Shown: positions 45,880 through 57,600 of the stretch, piece after piece
Position numbering within the stretch: position 1 is the first letter of the stretch
Layout: every line of letters begins with the position of its first letter
Origin: Margaritispora aquatica
Lineage: Eukaryota > Ascomycota > Leotiomycetes > Helotiales > Discinellaceae
Assembly (NCBI GenBank): GCA_007644065.1
Contig: VJWN01000007.1
Span: 1,890,167-1,954,166, forward strand
DNA: 64,000 bases
Reading direction: 5' to 3'
Made by a program: the position numbers and the translations under genes
Notes under the pieces: model-generated
Database searches by the model: none
Told to the model about the DNA's origin: nothing
What the model saw: the letters and a program-made list of their open reading frames with translations, nothing else

Positions 45880-48351
45880 ATGCATATTCTAGTAAGATCC
45901 TCAATATTTCCGAACCAAAATCCCCCTTCATTACTGACTCCTGCAGGTAGTGAATGATGATGGTCCTCCATCCAACCAATCCTCTCCTTACGTCCACTCT
46001 CTCGTTCAGACCCTTCAGAACGCAGGCCATACAGTCTCTGTAGTCTTGCCTCACACACAAAGGTCATGGATAGGAAAAGCCCATATAATCGGTCAGACCG
46101 TGAAACCCACGTACTTTCGCCCTGGTACTCTACACACTGACGATGGCACTACACATTCTCGCCCTTTGCCTGCAGGTTCAGAGGGAAAAGAAGAATGGGT
46201 TCTGGTAGACGGTACACCTGCAAGTTGCGTGCAGATCGGGCTATACCATTACTTCCATGACAAGGCACCAATTGATCTCGTTGTCAGTGGACCAAACTAT
46301 GGCAGAAACTCTACGGCAGTTTTCAGTCTGAGCAGTGGGACGATGGGTGGAGCTTTAGAAGCTGCAATTTGCAAACGAAAGGCCATTGCACTGTCATACG
46401 CTTTCTTCACGAGGAACCACGACCCAGAAATCATCGCTGGTGCCTCAAGGTTATCCCTGAAAATCATCGAGTATCTCTATAAAAATTGGGGTGAAAGTGT
46501 AGACCTCTACTCAGTGAATGTACCTCTGGTAGAAAACGTAGAAACGAAGAAGGTCATGTGGACAAGTATGTTGCAAAACTACTGGGGACATGGAAGCTGT
46601 TTTGAGGAAGCGGAGGACGATGAAGGTGATGCTGATGAAGAGGAAACTAAAATCAGAGAGAGAGAAGGTGTACCTGAAAGTGCCGAGGAGAAGATTGTGA
46701 GACACAAGCATAAACACTTCAAGTGGGCGCCAAGGTTTACAGATGTCTATGAATCGGTAAAGAGATCCGGACCTGGCTTTGATGGCTGGGTGGTACAAGA
46801 AGGCCTCACGAGGTAAGCTTTGCTCTTATTGTTTGTCGTAACGTGCATATGCTAACGGTCAATTATAGCGTTACACCTCTGAAGGCAAATTACATGCACG
46901 CGGCGGCGGCTACAGATGGAGAGTTGAAGTTGTGAGTTGAAATATATGGGCTTTGGAACACAGACCATGATAGACCAATACAATGAATTGCTATCAACCA
47001 TACCCGGGTCCTGTCTAACGAGTATTTCCTCAGGCCTTCTTTCCTCCCAAGTATAGAAAATATGTCTTTAACGAGCAAGCCTGCTGGACATTTCTATGCA
47101 CTCATCGATTACGAGGACGCCTATGTACAACCGCTCATACTCTCCGCATTAAAAGCGAGATTGCCACTTGGGACCTATACACTCATCTCCTCAATATCAG
47201 AGCTGCCAGATGAGAAAGCACCATTCTTACATATTGGCGCATACGAGTCACTTTCTTTCGAACATATTATGTCACATTCCACCACTTCCATCACCAACGC
47301 ATACATCATCCGCAAAGCTCTCATTCGTAAACACTATCTCAGCACTACTGCATATAACTGGATTGCCAAGAATCCTGCTTCAATTCTCGCTACAAACATC
47401 AAGCCTGCATGTGAATTTGAGCTGGACTACGCTGAGTTCTTAGATGATGCATTGGTTGAGGCTTGGGAATTGCAGGCTAGCTTCCAGAGAAATGATGGTA
47501 AAGAGGCAGAGGAGAGAGAATGGTGGATCTTGAAACCTGGAATGAGTGATCGAGGACAAGGAATTCGTCTTTTCAGTACGGAGGAGGAGCTGCAAGCCAT
47601 CTTTGAGGGGTGGGAAGCAGATGCGCCAGACTCTGACGAAGAGGAAGAGGAGGATGAGGGCATTGCGAATCAAACCAAAAAAGATGATGGCGGCGATTAT
47701 ATCGTCACTTCGCATCTTCGACACTTCATCGTGCAGCCGTACATCCACCCCCCCCTTTTGCTGGCTTCGAACACCAAAAAATTCCATATTCGAACCTACA
47801 TCCTTGCAGTTGGTGCTCTGAAGGTATATGTCTACCGAAATATGCTTGCCCTGTTCGCCTCAACAACCTACGTTCCACCTTGGTCCTCCTCATCCACTTC
47901 CACGGACCTCTCAGCTCATCTCACCAACACCTGTCTGCAAACCGGCTCCCACGACGGCTCTGTACACGCTTTCTTCTCCCTCCCGGATTCGGACATCAGC
48001 TCTGCATCGAAAGAGAACGTGTGGAAGCAGATCTGCTCTACCACGGGAGAGATCTTTGAAGCTGCCGCGAAGGGCATGATGGTGCACTTCCAGACGATGC
48101 CGAATGCGTTTGAGGTCTTTGGGCTGGATTTCTTGGTCGATGAGAGTAGGACCGCTTGGCTGTTGGAGGTTAATGCCTTTCCAGACTTCAGGCAGACGGG
48201 AGACGAGCTGAAGGATTTGGTGGGTGGGTTGTGGGAGGGCGTGGTGGATTGTGCTGTTAGACCGTTCTTTGGTGGTGTGGAGGATGGGAGTAATACTGTT
48301 GAAGGAAGCAAGATGGTGTTGGTCAAGGATCTAGATATGGGTAGACGATAG
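45880..48351 (+). CDS. PBY1: Pby1-like SurE phosphatase / tubulin-tyrosine-ligase-like fusion
   Basis: Four exons (45880-45891, 45947-46812, 46869-46931, 47034-48351) give 752 residues. The first exon is only 12 nt (MHIL) and joins to VVNDDGPPS to make the SurE metal-binding start, D8-D9. SurE continues to about residue 300 with SGPNYGRNS near 119 and the SGTMGGALEA motif; SurE proteins are metal-dependent nucleotidases. From about 325 a tubulin-tyrosine-ligase-like ATP-grasp domain follows, with GMSDRGQGIRLF near 485 and EVNAFPDFRQ near 692. This two-enzyme layout is that of yeast Pby1, a P-body protein found to interact with the mRNA decapping machinery. Acidic loops occur in both halves (near 228-245 and 515-525). 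Confidence 0.95.
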
Positions 48352-50587
48352 ATCTCTAGGGACATAATTGCTATGAGTGAGGTCAATTGACTGATAGCTT
48401 TGGGGGAGGTGAAAATCACCTTAGCGAGTATAGTGTGAAAATGGGAGAGCACTTCAATTTCGTAATGTGTGCTCAAAGCTCGCACAAGGTATGAATACGC
48501 TGCAGGCATGAAAGCGCGCGGAGAAATCACTGGAACGAGTATATATTTATTTAATGCTGAAATGGTTACATTTCCATCCATCACAAGGTGTTAGAGATGC
48601 ATATCGAAAACATAAAGAAGGTAATAAAAATATTTCAAGGTCCCCCGACTCGGCAGCACAATCACTCGAAGTTAACCCAGACCAGATGCGAGGATATGTC
48701 CTAAAATACCTTGTTAATTTTCGACATCATGGATATCACATCTCAATAACTTCGTGGGGTTACGGTGTGTTTGATGGTCGCTCACAGAATTGATGTTTAG
48801 TCTATCAAGGTTTTAGAGCCATGATTTCAATATTTACAGGTTTCAGGGAAGGAGTTGTTATATTCTTGATGGCAAATCTACCTATCTGTCCGTTGACTGG
48901 AATTACTACTAGTATATATATATATATAAAGACAATTTTATATCACTTCGATGAGAAGGCTGACAAATTACAGTTGTCATTAAATCACCCTCAAGACTAA
49001 ATATTTTCCCAATTCAGTTAAGATATTCAAGTCGAATCAACTTTACAAAAGCAGCAGCTTTGTATCGACAGAGAAATCTATAGGGTATTCATATCACAAA
49101 AGTTCTCAAGGAAGCTGTGCTTTATCTGCTCGAATCCCACGGCAATGCGTGCGTAAAACCCAAATATATTCTGTAAACCTCGCCAATGCAAATGACCTAT
49201 ATCCATAGTCCTCTATATTCAATAACCCGATGATTTCGATATAATCAGACTGCAGAAGAGAGCAAGCTCGGAAGACTTACAGGGCTCAATGGCTGTGTAT
49301 CTTGAAATCTTGATAGTATTGGAAAAATCCGAACCTACTTCCCTTCTCATGGATGTCATTTGAAGAAAGGTTTGGTGTACTAGACTGCAATTACTAGCTC
49401 CGAGACTCAAGTCTTCAAGAACCATAGCAGCGTCAATCAAATTGACAGTAGGTCAAAAGGACCTTATACTTCAACGAAACAACCCCCTTTTGGTTAGCCT
49501 CCCTGCCAGGTGTAACACATACCACACTAACTACTTCACCTCACCCCTCAAGGACCTCAAGCGCAATCCCCAGGCAAAAGTCCGTCATCCCATTTGCCAT
49601 TACTCGCTTGAGGTGGATTATGCTTAGAAGTAGAGATTTTCTGGGTTGCATGTGCCTATCGACTATTTATGGATGTCACCATCATCCTCACCATCATCCT
49701 CACCCTCACCCTCACCCTCACACATAGTCATCTTACCTATCGTGAACTGATGTTTGAAAGTTCTGATTTCATATTCACTAAAATGGGAAGGTTAAAGTGC
49801 AACTGAATGTGCGCCGGAAGTGTTTTAGTAAGGGGATTCGTGGAACCGAGTTTGCGCAATGACAGGAAGTTAGTGTTGCAAATGGGATGAGCAATAACAC
49901 TCAAAGTGGCACTGCGAATTTTGACAGCAAATATAAGCGATGGCAGGAAGATGGATGATTCAACATGAAAGGTGCTTTGAAAGCACAATTAATAATATAT
50001 TTGACGTGACCCAGTAGAGTTCATGAGGGCAATAGATTGAGTTTGAGTTTTCGGTAAGACTTAGCAGAAGAGACCACAACTTTGAAAACTCGAAATATTC
50101 TAGTAACCGATTTCATTGGAATGTACAAATCAAACAAAGACTAATCACAAAAAGCAAGACAACAATGTTCATGAAGAAATCTCGCATGTACTGTTCGAAC
50201 CCTAGGAGAATAGATCATAAACAATGGACAGCATGCCAACAACCGACAATGTAAACACGAAGAATCCCAAATCCAAAGCCAGTCCCTCCAGCATGTACCC
50301 GAAATAGTGCCAACACAGCACTATCAAAACCTCCCTCCATGCCCCCTAGACGAACCGACAACATCGGTGCCAAAACAGTTCATCCATCCCACCCTTAGGT
50401 ACCAAATCAGTGAGTACCGCCGTATCATGATCGCTAACTCCTCAAACGCCGATTCTGCTCCAGTAGCAGGAAGATAGACAAGGGGTATAAGAGCGTAAGT
50501 CGTTTCCAGTGATATATGTGCAGACTGGGTGACTGGCTGTCCGTGTCATGCTGCATTGTGGAGTGTTAAATGTTAAGCGTTGAGAAT
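48352..50587. other. 2.2-kb intergenic region between convergent genes
   Basis: No protein gene is supported; open frames here lack codon structure and splice support. It holds a (TA)n run at about 48,912-48,928. It also holds a minisatellite of CACCATCATCCT/CACCCT units at about 49,676-49,722. Both flanking genes end here, so a non-coding transcript is possible but nothing shows one. Confidence 0.5.
49676..49722. repeat. (CACCATCATCCT)/(CACCCT) minisatellite
   Basis: Two copies of a CACCATCATCCT-type unit are followed by four CACCCT-type units on the plus strand. It is simple slippage-prone sequence in a non-coding region. Confidence 0.8.
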
Positions 50588-51311
50588 TTACTTCTTCTTG
50601 ACAGCTGGCACCTTGGCCTTGGTGTCAGTTCCCTTGATCTTCTTAGTTCCAGCAGCCTATGTGTGTTAGTGTCTTGGTCCTCATATACACACACACCAGT
50701 AGACGAATGACATGATGCCCATCGGAGACGATAAGCTCTAACTTGGAGACCAAGCCCTAAATATGACAGAGGTTTAGACTGTCATTGCAATCTCTCACAC
50801 GAGAGGCATTGCAAAGCATAAGAAACATGTTTCGCTGCAGTCATGTTCGACAGGGATACTCGACGCGCCGAAGGATCATAACAATGGAAGAAACTCCACC
50901 AACCTTTTTCTCTGGGTTGGCAGTGACAGCGCCCTCAACCTTCTTGACGATACCCTTGGCCTGGCGAAGCTGTTAGTAGTGATGAGCCCAATATGCGACA
51001 AATATCTGACCTTAGCAGCGGGGGTTGTCTTCTTCGCAGGTGCGGGCTTCTTGGTAACGCCAACTGGCTTGCTTGCCTTGGTCGTGGTTTTGGGCCCGCG
51101 CTTTGCTCCAGTGTTGGCAGTTGCACGCTTCTTTGGGGCCACTACCTCGGCGACAGTCTCGAAGATTCGGGGCTTGGAGTTGCCTGTATATATGTTCAGC
51201 GCGAGTTCTTCGCTATGCGCCCGCGCGACAGCGGTGGGGATGCCGCAAGATAACAGCTGCAGAGTGTGGAGGGAACTGACCGGTGGCTGATCGAGTACCT
51301 TCACGCGCCAT
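50588..51311 (-). CDS. small Lys/Ala/Pro-rich basic protein
   Basis: Four exons (51281-51311, 51011-51183, 50904-50969, 50588-50656) give 112 residues; all introns are GT-AG. The third intron is 247 bp and contains a hairpin. The protein begins MAREGTRSATGNSKPRIFET. It then has a run of Lys/Ala/Pro/Thr sequence resembling histone H1 tails (KKPAPAKKTTPAAK). A conserved-looking RQAKGIVKKVEGAV segment precedes the end AAGTKKIKGTDTKAK. No H1 globular domain is present. I infer a nucleic-acid-binding or chromatin-associated role from composition only. Intron-rich structure and strong splice sites support a real, probably well-expressed gene. Confidence 0.8.
50785..50814 (-). other. intronic hairpin
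   Basis: Within the long third intron of the small basic-protein gene, TTGCAA/TTGCAA arms flank CTCTC-ACAC-GAGAG. This gives a stem-loop with an internal mismatch. It could be an RNA structure affecting splicing, or chance. Confidence 0.4.
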
Positions 51312-52735
51312 TGTATTCTATAAGAAGTATTAGTCTTGATCTTTGTTGTGAGGTATCGCACATTTGAGCTGCAATCGCGGACGCGACAAGAAAGGCGGGC
51401 GCAATTAACAATGCACTTACGGTTTGATGAGTATTGACTTTTAAAGAGGGCAAAGTTATAGAGGTTTGTCGCGGAGTATAGCAGAATTGGAAAACAAAGT
51501 TTGAGAGTAGGACTTGGGTTTGTTGATGGTGAAAGTGTTGTCGAAGGAAGTTGAGGGGAGCTGGGTCGTCGAGGTTTCCCGAGTTGGCTGGCTGTTTACC
51601 ACTCAACTTCATGCACAGCACACCAGCATTATTAGCGCCGAGATCAAACAACCTCAAGATAAAAATAATCCTGCAATTTTGGAATCATTGAAAGTATGTA
51701 GAAATATGTAGGTTAAATTCCTCAATTAGTTATACCATTAGCACTCGGTAATACCAACCCGAAGGTCGTTGTATTCCTATTCGCAACAATCACGTGGGTC
51801 GGCTGTCCTCGACAAGGCCCCTGAGCTATTTAGGCGAAGGACTCGGCTTGTTTACTTCACCGAGTATTGCTTTGTTGGCAGTAATAACTCTCCATTGCGG
51901 GAATATTTGTACAATTTTTCGGAACAACTGTGCTGACATTAAAATAGTTCCACCAGGCATTTAATTTCTCCAATAGATGTTCATTTCAAGCTACGATAGG
52001 AAGTGTTGACACGCCTGGATGATAATCCAAGAACAGCTATGCTATACCCAAGTGAAACTGCCTAAATAGCCGTGACAAATTTTGTTATATCATGAACTGA
52101 TCATCAGTGAGTATATTTCTTTTTGTCTCTCAATCGCTGCAGATCATCTGAATGCAGAATACTCAAATCAAAAAGCACTTCCCACCATCAATACATGAAC
52201 TCATGCATTTCTTGACCAACTATAAACCCAAAACAACTCGACCTATTTCTGCTGAAAGAACAGATATTTGAGTTGGTAAGCAAGGATAAAGTGGTTGAAG
52301 TACTTAGATTACAAAGAGACCTTTCTCGCGAGCGTGACCTTTTGATCATAAGTCATGAACTAATTCTTATGTGCTTATAATCTGCGTTTATACTATCACC
52401 TAATTAAGAAAGACGTAAAGCTTTTGTAGAAGGCAGATAACGAAAACAAGAGACAACATACACCACCATTGCTTTGCAGATTTAGTTTGTGAATGATAAA
52501 TAGAATGATGTACAAGACATTCCAGAAACAGCCACTCTTGAATATGATACTTTGTATTGAATCCATAATGGTAACGTAAACTCGAGACTCTGGATGATTG
52601 TACAGAATTTCTTCTTGTATATGAAATTTGCGCCGTGTTTGCCCTCTAACTTTTCCTGGAATGCAAGAAACTCTTTGGTATCATAGTCCAACAAGTATGG
52701 AAGTATACACAACTCAGCCAATGCACCATACGCAT
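51312..52735. other. intergenic region, small basic-protein promoter and ODC1 3' side
   Basis: No gene is supported in this 1.4-kb stretch. The segment next to 51,311 is T/C-poor on this strand, which reads as a normal leader on the minus strand. Confidence 0.55.
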
Positions 52736-53921
52736 CTATGCTACATCGCCTCTCATCTTTCGGAAGAAGTCCATAACACCTGTATAAACCACCAACAAGA
52801 TACCCCCACCTGGACCTAACCTCAAAACCTTTGGTAAGAAACCCTTGTACAGTGCTGCAAAACCCTCCTCTTTCATGACCGTGCCAAGAGCGGGCCATGC
52901 CCAATTGTACTTGGGCACTGAACCAGCAACCTTTGGGCTATTTTGAATGCGCGACTTGACAACATCCATAGGTGTGTTGAGCATTGTACCAAAGGTACCT
53001 CCAACAGCACCTGCAAGCAAGTTGTTGACAACCTCGGCAGTCTTGGTCTCAGACTTGGGCAATAGGGCTTTGACTTGGAAAATGCATCCGAAGTAGCCAG
53101 CATTCCACAACACATGTCTCCACATTGTGCTCTCCAATCCGTTGTAAAGTGCTAGGGGGCCTTCTGCCTTGACAATCTTAGTCAGGGCATCCAGTGTCGA
53201 TGTGTACTTTCCAGCTGATGCCCGATCCTGCAGACGGATCTTCACAAGCTCAAATGGAACAACAACAAATGATTCGGTAGCACCTGCAGTAGCTCCAGTA
53301 AGTACCGATAGTGCCTGGTTCTCCTTGGCAATGCCGAAGAGATCTCTATAGAACTTGCCCCAGGAGTCGTTCGCAGCGAATTTAGTAGCACGCTTGGGAG
53401 CCTCCATCAAGATGGGTGCCTCAATTCCACGATAAAGTCTCGAGAAACTACCGAACAATCAGTATTTGTAAGGCTCAAGGACAGTATTAACTCACCCCTC
53501 GTTCTTAATGATCTTCTTGAAACAATCGACCATACCATTGTAAGCATCTGCACCAGTGGCCGAGCCAGACTGAAGTTGACTATATTCGATCAATCCCCAC
53601 ATTCGCAACTCCAAGATATGAATTCGGGCTTACATTCTGGTCTTGACAACATCCAATGGGTACCTACAGATCGATATTAGTATTTAACAAACAATTGACA
53701 AAAATGGGGAAACTCACATAACAAGAATCTGCACAAGTGCGCGATTTAGCCCAACAATTCCTCAAAGGCGAATATAACCATAAAAACTTACTTCAGAGAC
53801 TCCAGCCACAGCTCCTATGTATTGTTAGCACGCTTTGAACTCGCGTTAATGGAGCGTACATACCAGCTGCGAACTGATATTGAAAGGGCAAAGGCTTTGG
53901 TGGGGGTGCGTGTGAAGACAT
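52736..53921 (-). CDS. ODC1: mitochondrial 2-oxodicarboxylate carrier
   Basis: Six exons (53864-53921, 53792-53814, 53718-53728, 53634-53663, 53496-53579, 52736-53447) give 305 residues, normal for a mitochondrial carrier. The third exon is only 11 nt. Three carrier repeats are visible through the signature YPLDVVKTR (32-40), then VPFELVKIR and TPMDVVKSR. The stretch YRGIEAPILMEAPKRATKFA is specific to the 2-oxodicarboxylate (2-oxoadipate/2-oxoglutarate) carriers, yeast Odc1/Odc2 and animal SLC25A21. It exchanges these acids across the inner mitochondrial membrane, linked to lysine metabolism. Introns cluster in the 5' third. An additional 5'-UTR intron is likely. Confidence 0.95.
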
Positions 53922-53933
53922 GCTGAGCAGTAC

Positions 53934-54020
53934 CTGGACAGAAGCTCGACAGAAAATTAGTCAATTGAATCGTAGCACATCCGCCACAGCTCTGCGGATC
54001 TATGGAAGCTCTAGACTTAC
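53934..54020 (-). other. probable 5'-UTR intron of ODC1
   Basis: On the minus strand a strong donor, CAAG|GTAAGTC at 54,020, and acceptor CTGTCCAG at 53,934 frame an 87-bp intron. It ends 12 bases before the ODC1 ATG. No ATG occurs in the upstream exon sequence that I could extend to. Confidence 0.55.
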
Positions 54021-54027
54021 CTTGCTT

Positions 54028-54072
54028 GGTGGTGATGGTGATGGTGGTGGTGGTGGTGGTCGTCGTCGTGCT
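54028..54072. repeat. (GGT)n/(GAT)n/(CGT)n trinucleotide repeat
   Basis: A run of GGT, GAT and CGT triplets sits in the probable ODC1 5' UTR just upstream of its first intron. It is length-variable-type sequence close to a transcription start. Confidence 0.85.
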
Positions 54073-54679
54073 TGCAGATATGTACAATTGTGTGGGGAAC
54101 CTGAAGGGCAGCTCTTATCTCAACCTTGTTGTTGATTTCAGTGATCAAACTTCTTTCTTCCGAGGCGTCCTCGGCACCTCATCGGGAGCTATAGGATAAG
54201 GTAAGGTTGGAAGCAGAAGACACGATGCCTAATCCGGCGGTCTTCACCGCTACATAATTGGCAGAACTCCCCCTGGAAGTTCCGTAGTCGGGCTCTGCTT
54301 TGGCCCCTGTAAGAATCTGAGTGTTCATGCCAGGGCACACGTCCAAATCACGTCCAGTCGCGTCCATTCGTCGCGCAACCAAAACAGTCTGAAATGCACG
54401 AAAGTGGTGGGGACATGGGGGATATGGGGACATTGGCACATTGAGAACTACCTAGCTTATGGCACCTTAACCTTATGATCAGTCAATATCTCAATATTTA
54501 TGAACAGAAGGGACATACCAAAACAAGGGCGTTATATCGGCGGACTTTGCCACCAAAGCAGTATCAACACCACCACCAACTATAACAATCACAATCACAA
54601 CAGCCACGGACGACCATTGGTTTACATCCTTACCATCTTTCCCAATGCCCTCAGGACGACTTGATCTGTCCTCATTAGA
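54073..54679. promoter_or_regulatory. ODC1/DNA2 divergent promoter region
   Basis: No gene is supported. A single CGCGT (ACGCG on the minus strand) is at 54,359-54,363, a weak candidate for cell-cycle control of DNA2. The last 150 bp are CA-rich leader sequence for DNA2. Confidence 0.5.
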
Positions 54680-57600
54680 ATGCCTCTCCAGAAGTCATTT
54701 TCAGACCAGAATCATTCGGCAAAGTCAAAGGTATATCCTCAGATTCAGGCAAAGAGGAGAAGATCAAGAAAATTCCAGCTGATGAGAACCAGCAGAAACA
54801 AACACCATATAGACGGAACAAGAGTTTTCAAGGGCAGACCACAGGCAATACACCATCAAAGCCCCTTCGAGAGAAACCTCCCGTACCGGTGTCTACGGCT
54901 ACGAAAAATAAGCTCAATGTATTTCAATTCGAAGGCAGTGTCTCATCTGAGAAGATCCTTGAGAGATCCTCGAAGCTGATCATAAACCTCACATCAGAGG
55001 ACGAAAAAGAGAACGCAGGGGCTTCGGAAGAGAAGTCTGTTAAAGCTCTCGAACAACGGACAAGCAAGACCCCCAAGGGACATCTTCACATACCAGAGCC
55101 TTCACAAGAAGCTCTACCAACTACACCTGCAGGGAGATTGGCACTACCAGACTTGATTGGAATGGGAGATATCAGACGGGAGGTCAAGAACGTATCACCC
55201 GAAGAGCGATTGGAATGGGATCATGAGAGGGATATTCACAACAGCTCAGCAGCCCCATTCAAGGGTATCAAACGATCTCGAAAACGAGCTCGCAGCTCTT
55301 CTCCTGTAGGATCATCACCAGCCCGAGCTTCAACACATTTTGGCTCGAAACAAGATGCCTCCAGTTGCCAGGTCGATCCAGGTTCTGAGCTTTGGGGACG
55401 GTATTCGATCAATGGTTCTGCTGCGCCAACCCCCCAAGGCCAACCAGTGCCAGCACTGGCACATCTGATGCAGACATCGTCACCACAACCTGCTAAGGAA
55501 GGTACCACTCCTCGCCCGGCCGGATTTCGCCGGGCAAATAGTTGTGGTAATCAGTTTCCTAAGCGGCGTAAGATTGAGAATGGTGATGTTTTCGCTGAAA
55601 GCTCAGCAGTTGGGCCGTCCAAACTATCTGTCTTGATGGAGCGAGTGCAAGAAGGACTGTCTTATGTTCCAAGATCAGCTACGGCAAGCAAGTCATCAAG
55701 ATCTTCTCAGGACAGATCTTCATCGGATTCCAAGTCCCAAACACCCACCAACCGCAATTACCGACCAAATCGTAAGGCAACCTCACCACAACCAATTGAA
55801 CATAACGATATAGCCATGATAGAGTCAGTGGCTGTAGTAACAGAGCCGTCACCAAGCGATGGAGGCTCTTCAGACTACGGAGACGACTTTGATGATGACG
55901 ATATAGATGAAAGTATACTCGCCCTAGTTGAGTCGAAGCACGAAGGGACTAGGCTAGAATCAGCAGTTATATCACAGCCTAATCATACCTGGCGTTCACG
56001 TCCACCTGATAGTTCAAAGCAGCTCCACAGTTCTGGGAAGATGCCAAAGCCGATGGTTGCAAACACAGTGACAAGCAAACGAGAAGAGTTTGACGAATTT
56101 GATGACGAAGGGTTTACGGCAGACCTGGAACATATTGTTTCTCAATTTGATCAAAAATATTCAGTGAAGAAAGGATCTCCTTCTCCTTCTCCTTCTCCGA
56201 TCAAGGCTGCAGGCAATGCAAAGGGCAGAGAATTTCTGATGGTAGCAGACTCGGAAGATGAGTTTGGCGATGATGGTTTAGATGAGCTTGATTTTGAAAC
56301 TGCAGAGGCGACGGCAACACAATCCATAAAAAACTCAGCACATACAGCACATAGTCTAATTCCTGTACGTACAAGTTATCCGTAGCAAATCATCTAGAAT
56401 CAATTGGCTAAATCCCCACCCAGTCCACTCAAAAAGCCCGAGCAATTCAAAGGTATCTGGTTACGACAATTCTAGAGAATGATTACGTTAACACACAAGG
56501 ACGAGCACAAAAAGAGAAGGTGACTAACCAGCTCCTGTCTCATCACCACAAAATACTGATATCAAATCCAGATTCTCATGCTTCAGGTCGAGAACACAAA
56601 ACAATACAAAACTGTACATCTTCGAGGGACATGGTTCGAAACATCAGTCACCATCAAGGCCTTCGTACATGTCATCGGTCTATTTGACAGTAACAATCGC
56701 TGCGTTGTTGACGACAATACAAATATGCTGATCTTACATCCTGATCATCTCATATCTGCGACCGTAGTTGCCGATTCCTTTGGATGCACTCGTCGTGCTG
56801 TTCTGCAAGATCGGGTCAAGGCAACAAGCGATTCAAGTGCACCACTTATATATGGCACTATCCTGCATGAGATATTTCAGGCCGCAATGCTTGCAAATCG
56901 ATGGGATACCGAATGGCTTCGTGAGCTAATTGAGAAAATTGCAAATCAACATCTGGAGGATCTGTATACCATCAAGCTCGAGGTTCGTCAAGCGGTAGAC
57001 TACTTGCTAACCAAAATGCCCGAGCTTCAATCCTGGGCAGAGTTATTTGTTTCATCTCGACCAAATGTAAGTCTACTATTTCCTCATTTTTCTTTGATGC
57101 TGATGCTGACGTTTCTAGTCCGGAGCAAATGTAAAGGCTGGTAATGGAGAAACTGCTACAATGTGTGTCAGTAAATTGCTTGATGTCGAAGAGCATGTCT
57201 GGTCGCCGATGTATGGTCTCAAAGGCAACATTGATGCTACTGTTCAAGTTACAATGCAGGATGGCGGGCAGCAAAGAACACTCACAGTTCCATTCGAGGT
57301 AAAAACGGGCAAAAATCCTAGTGCAGCACATCGTGCTCAGACAGCGCTTTATAACCTCCTTCTTTCGGACCGGTACGATGTTCAAGTCGCCTACGGCATT
57401 CTTTACTACATGGAGACGTCAGAGACGATCAGGATTCCAGCCATCCGTCATGAGTTACGCCATATGATCATGCAGCGAAATGAACTTGCTTGTTTTGTTC
57501 GAGAGCGACACGCGCAGCTCCCGCCAATGCTTAAGAAGGAGAACATGTGTAATCGCTGCTACGCCAAAGTTCCCTGCTTCATCTATCATCGGCTTGCAGA

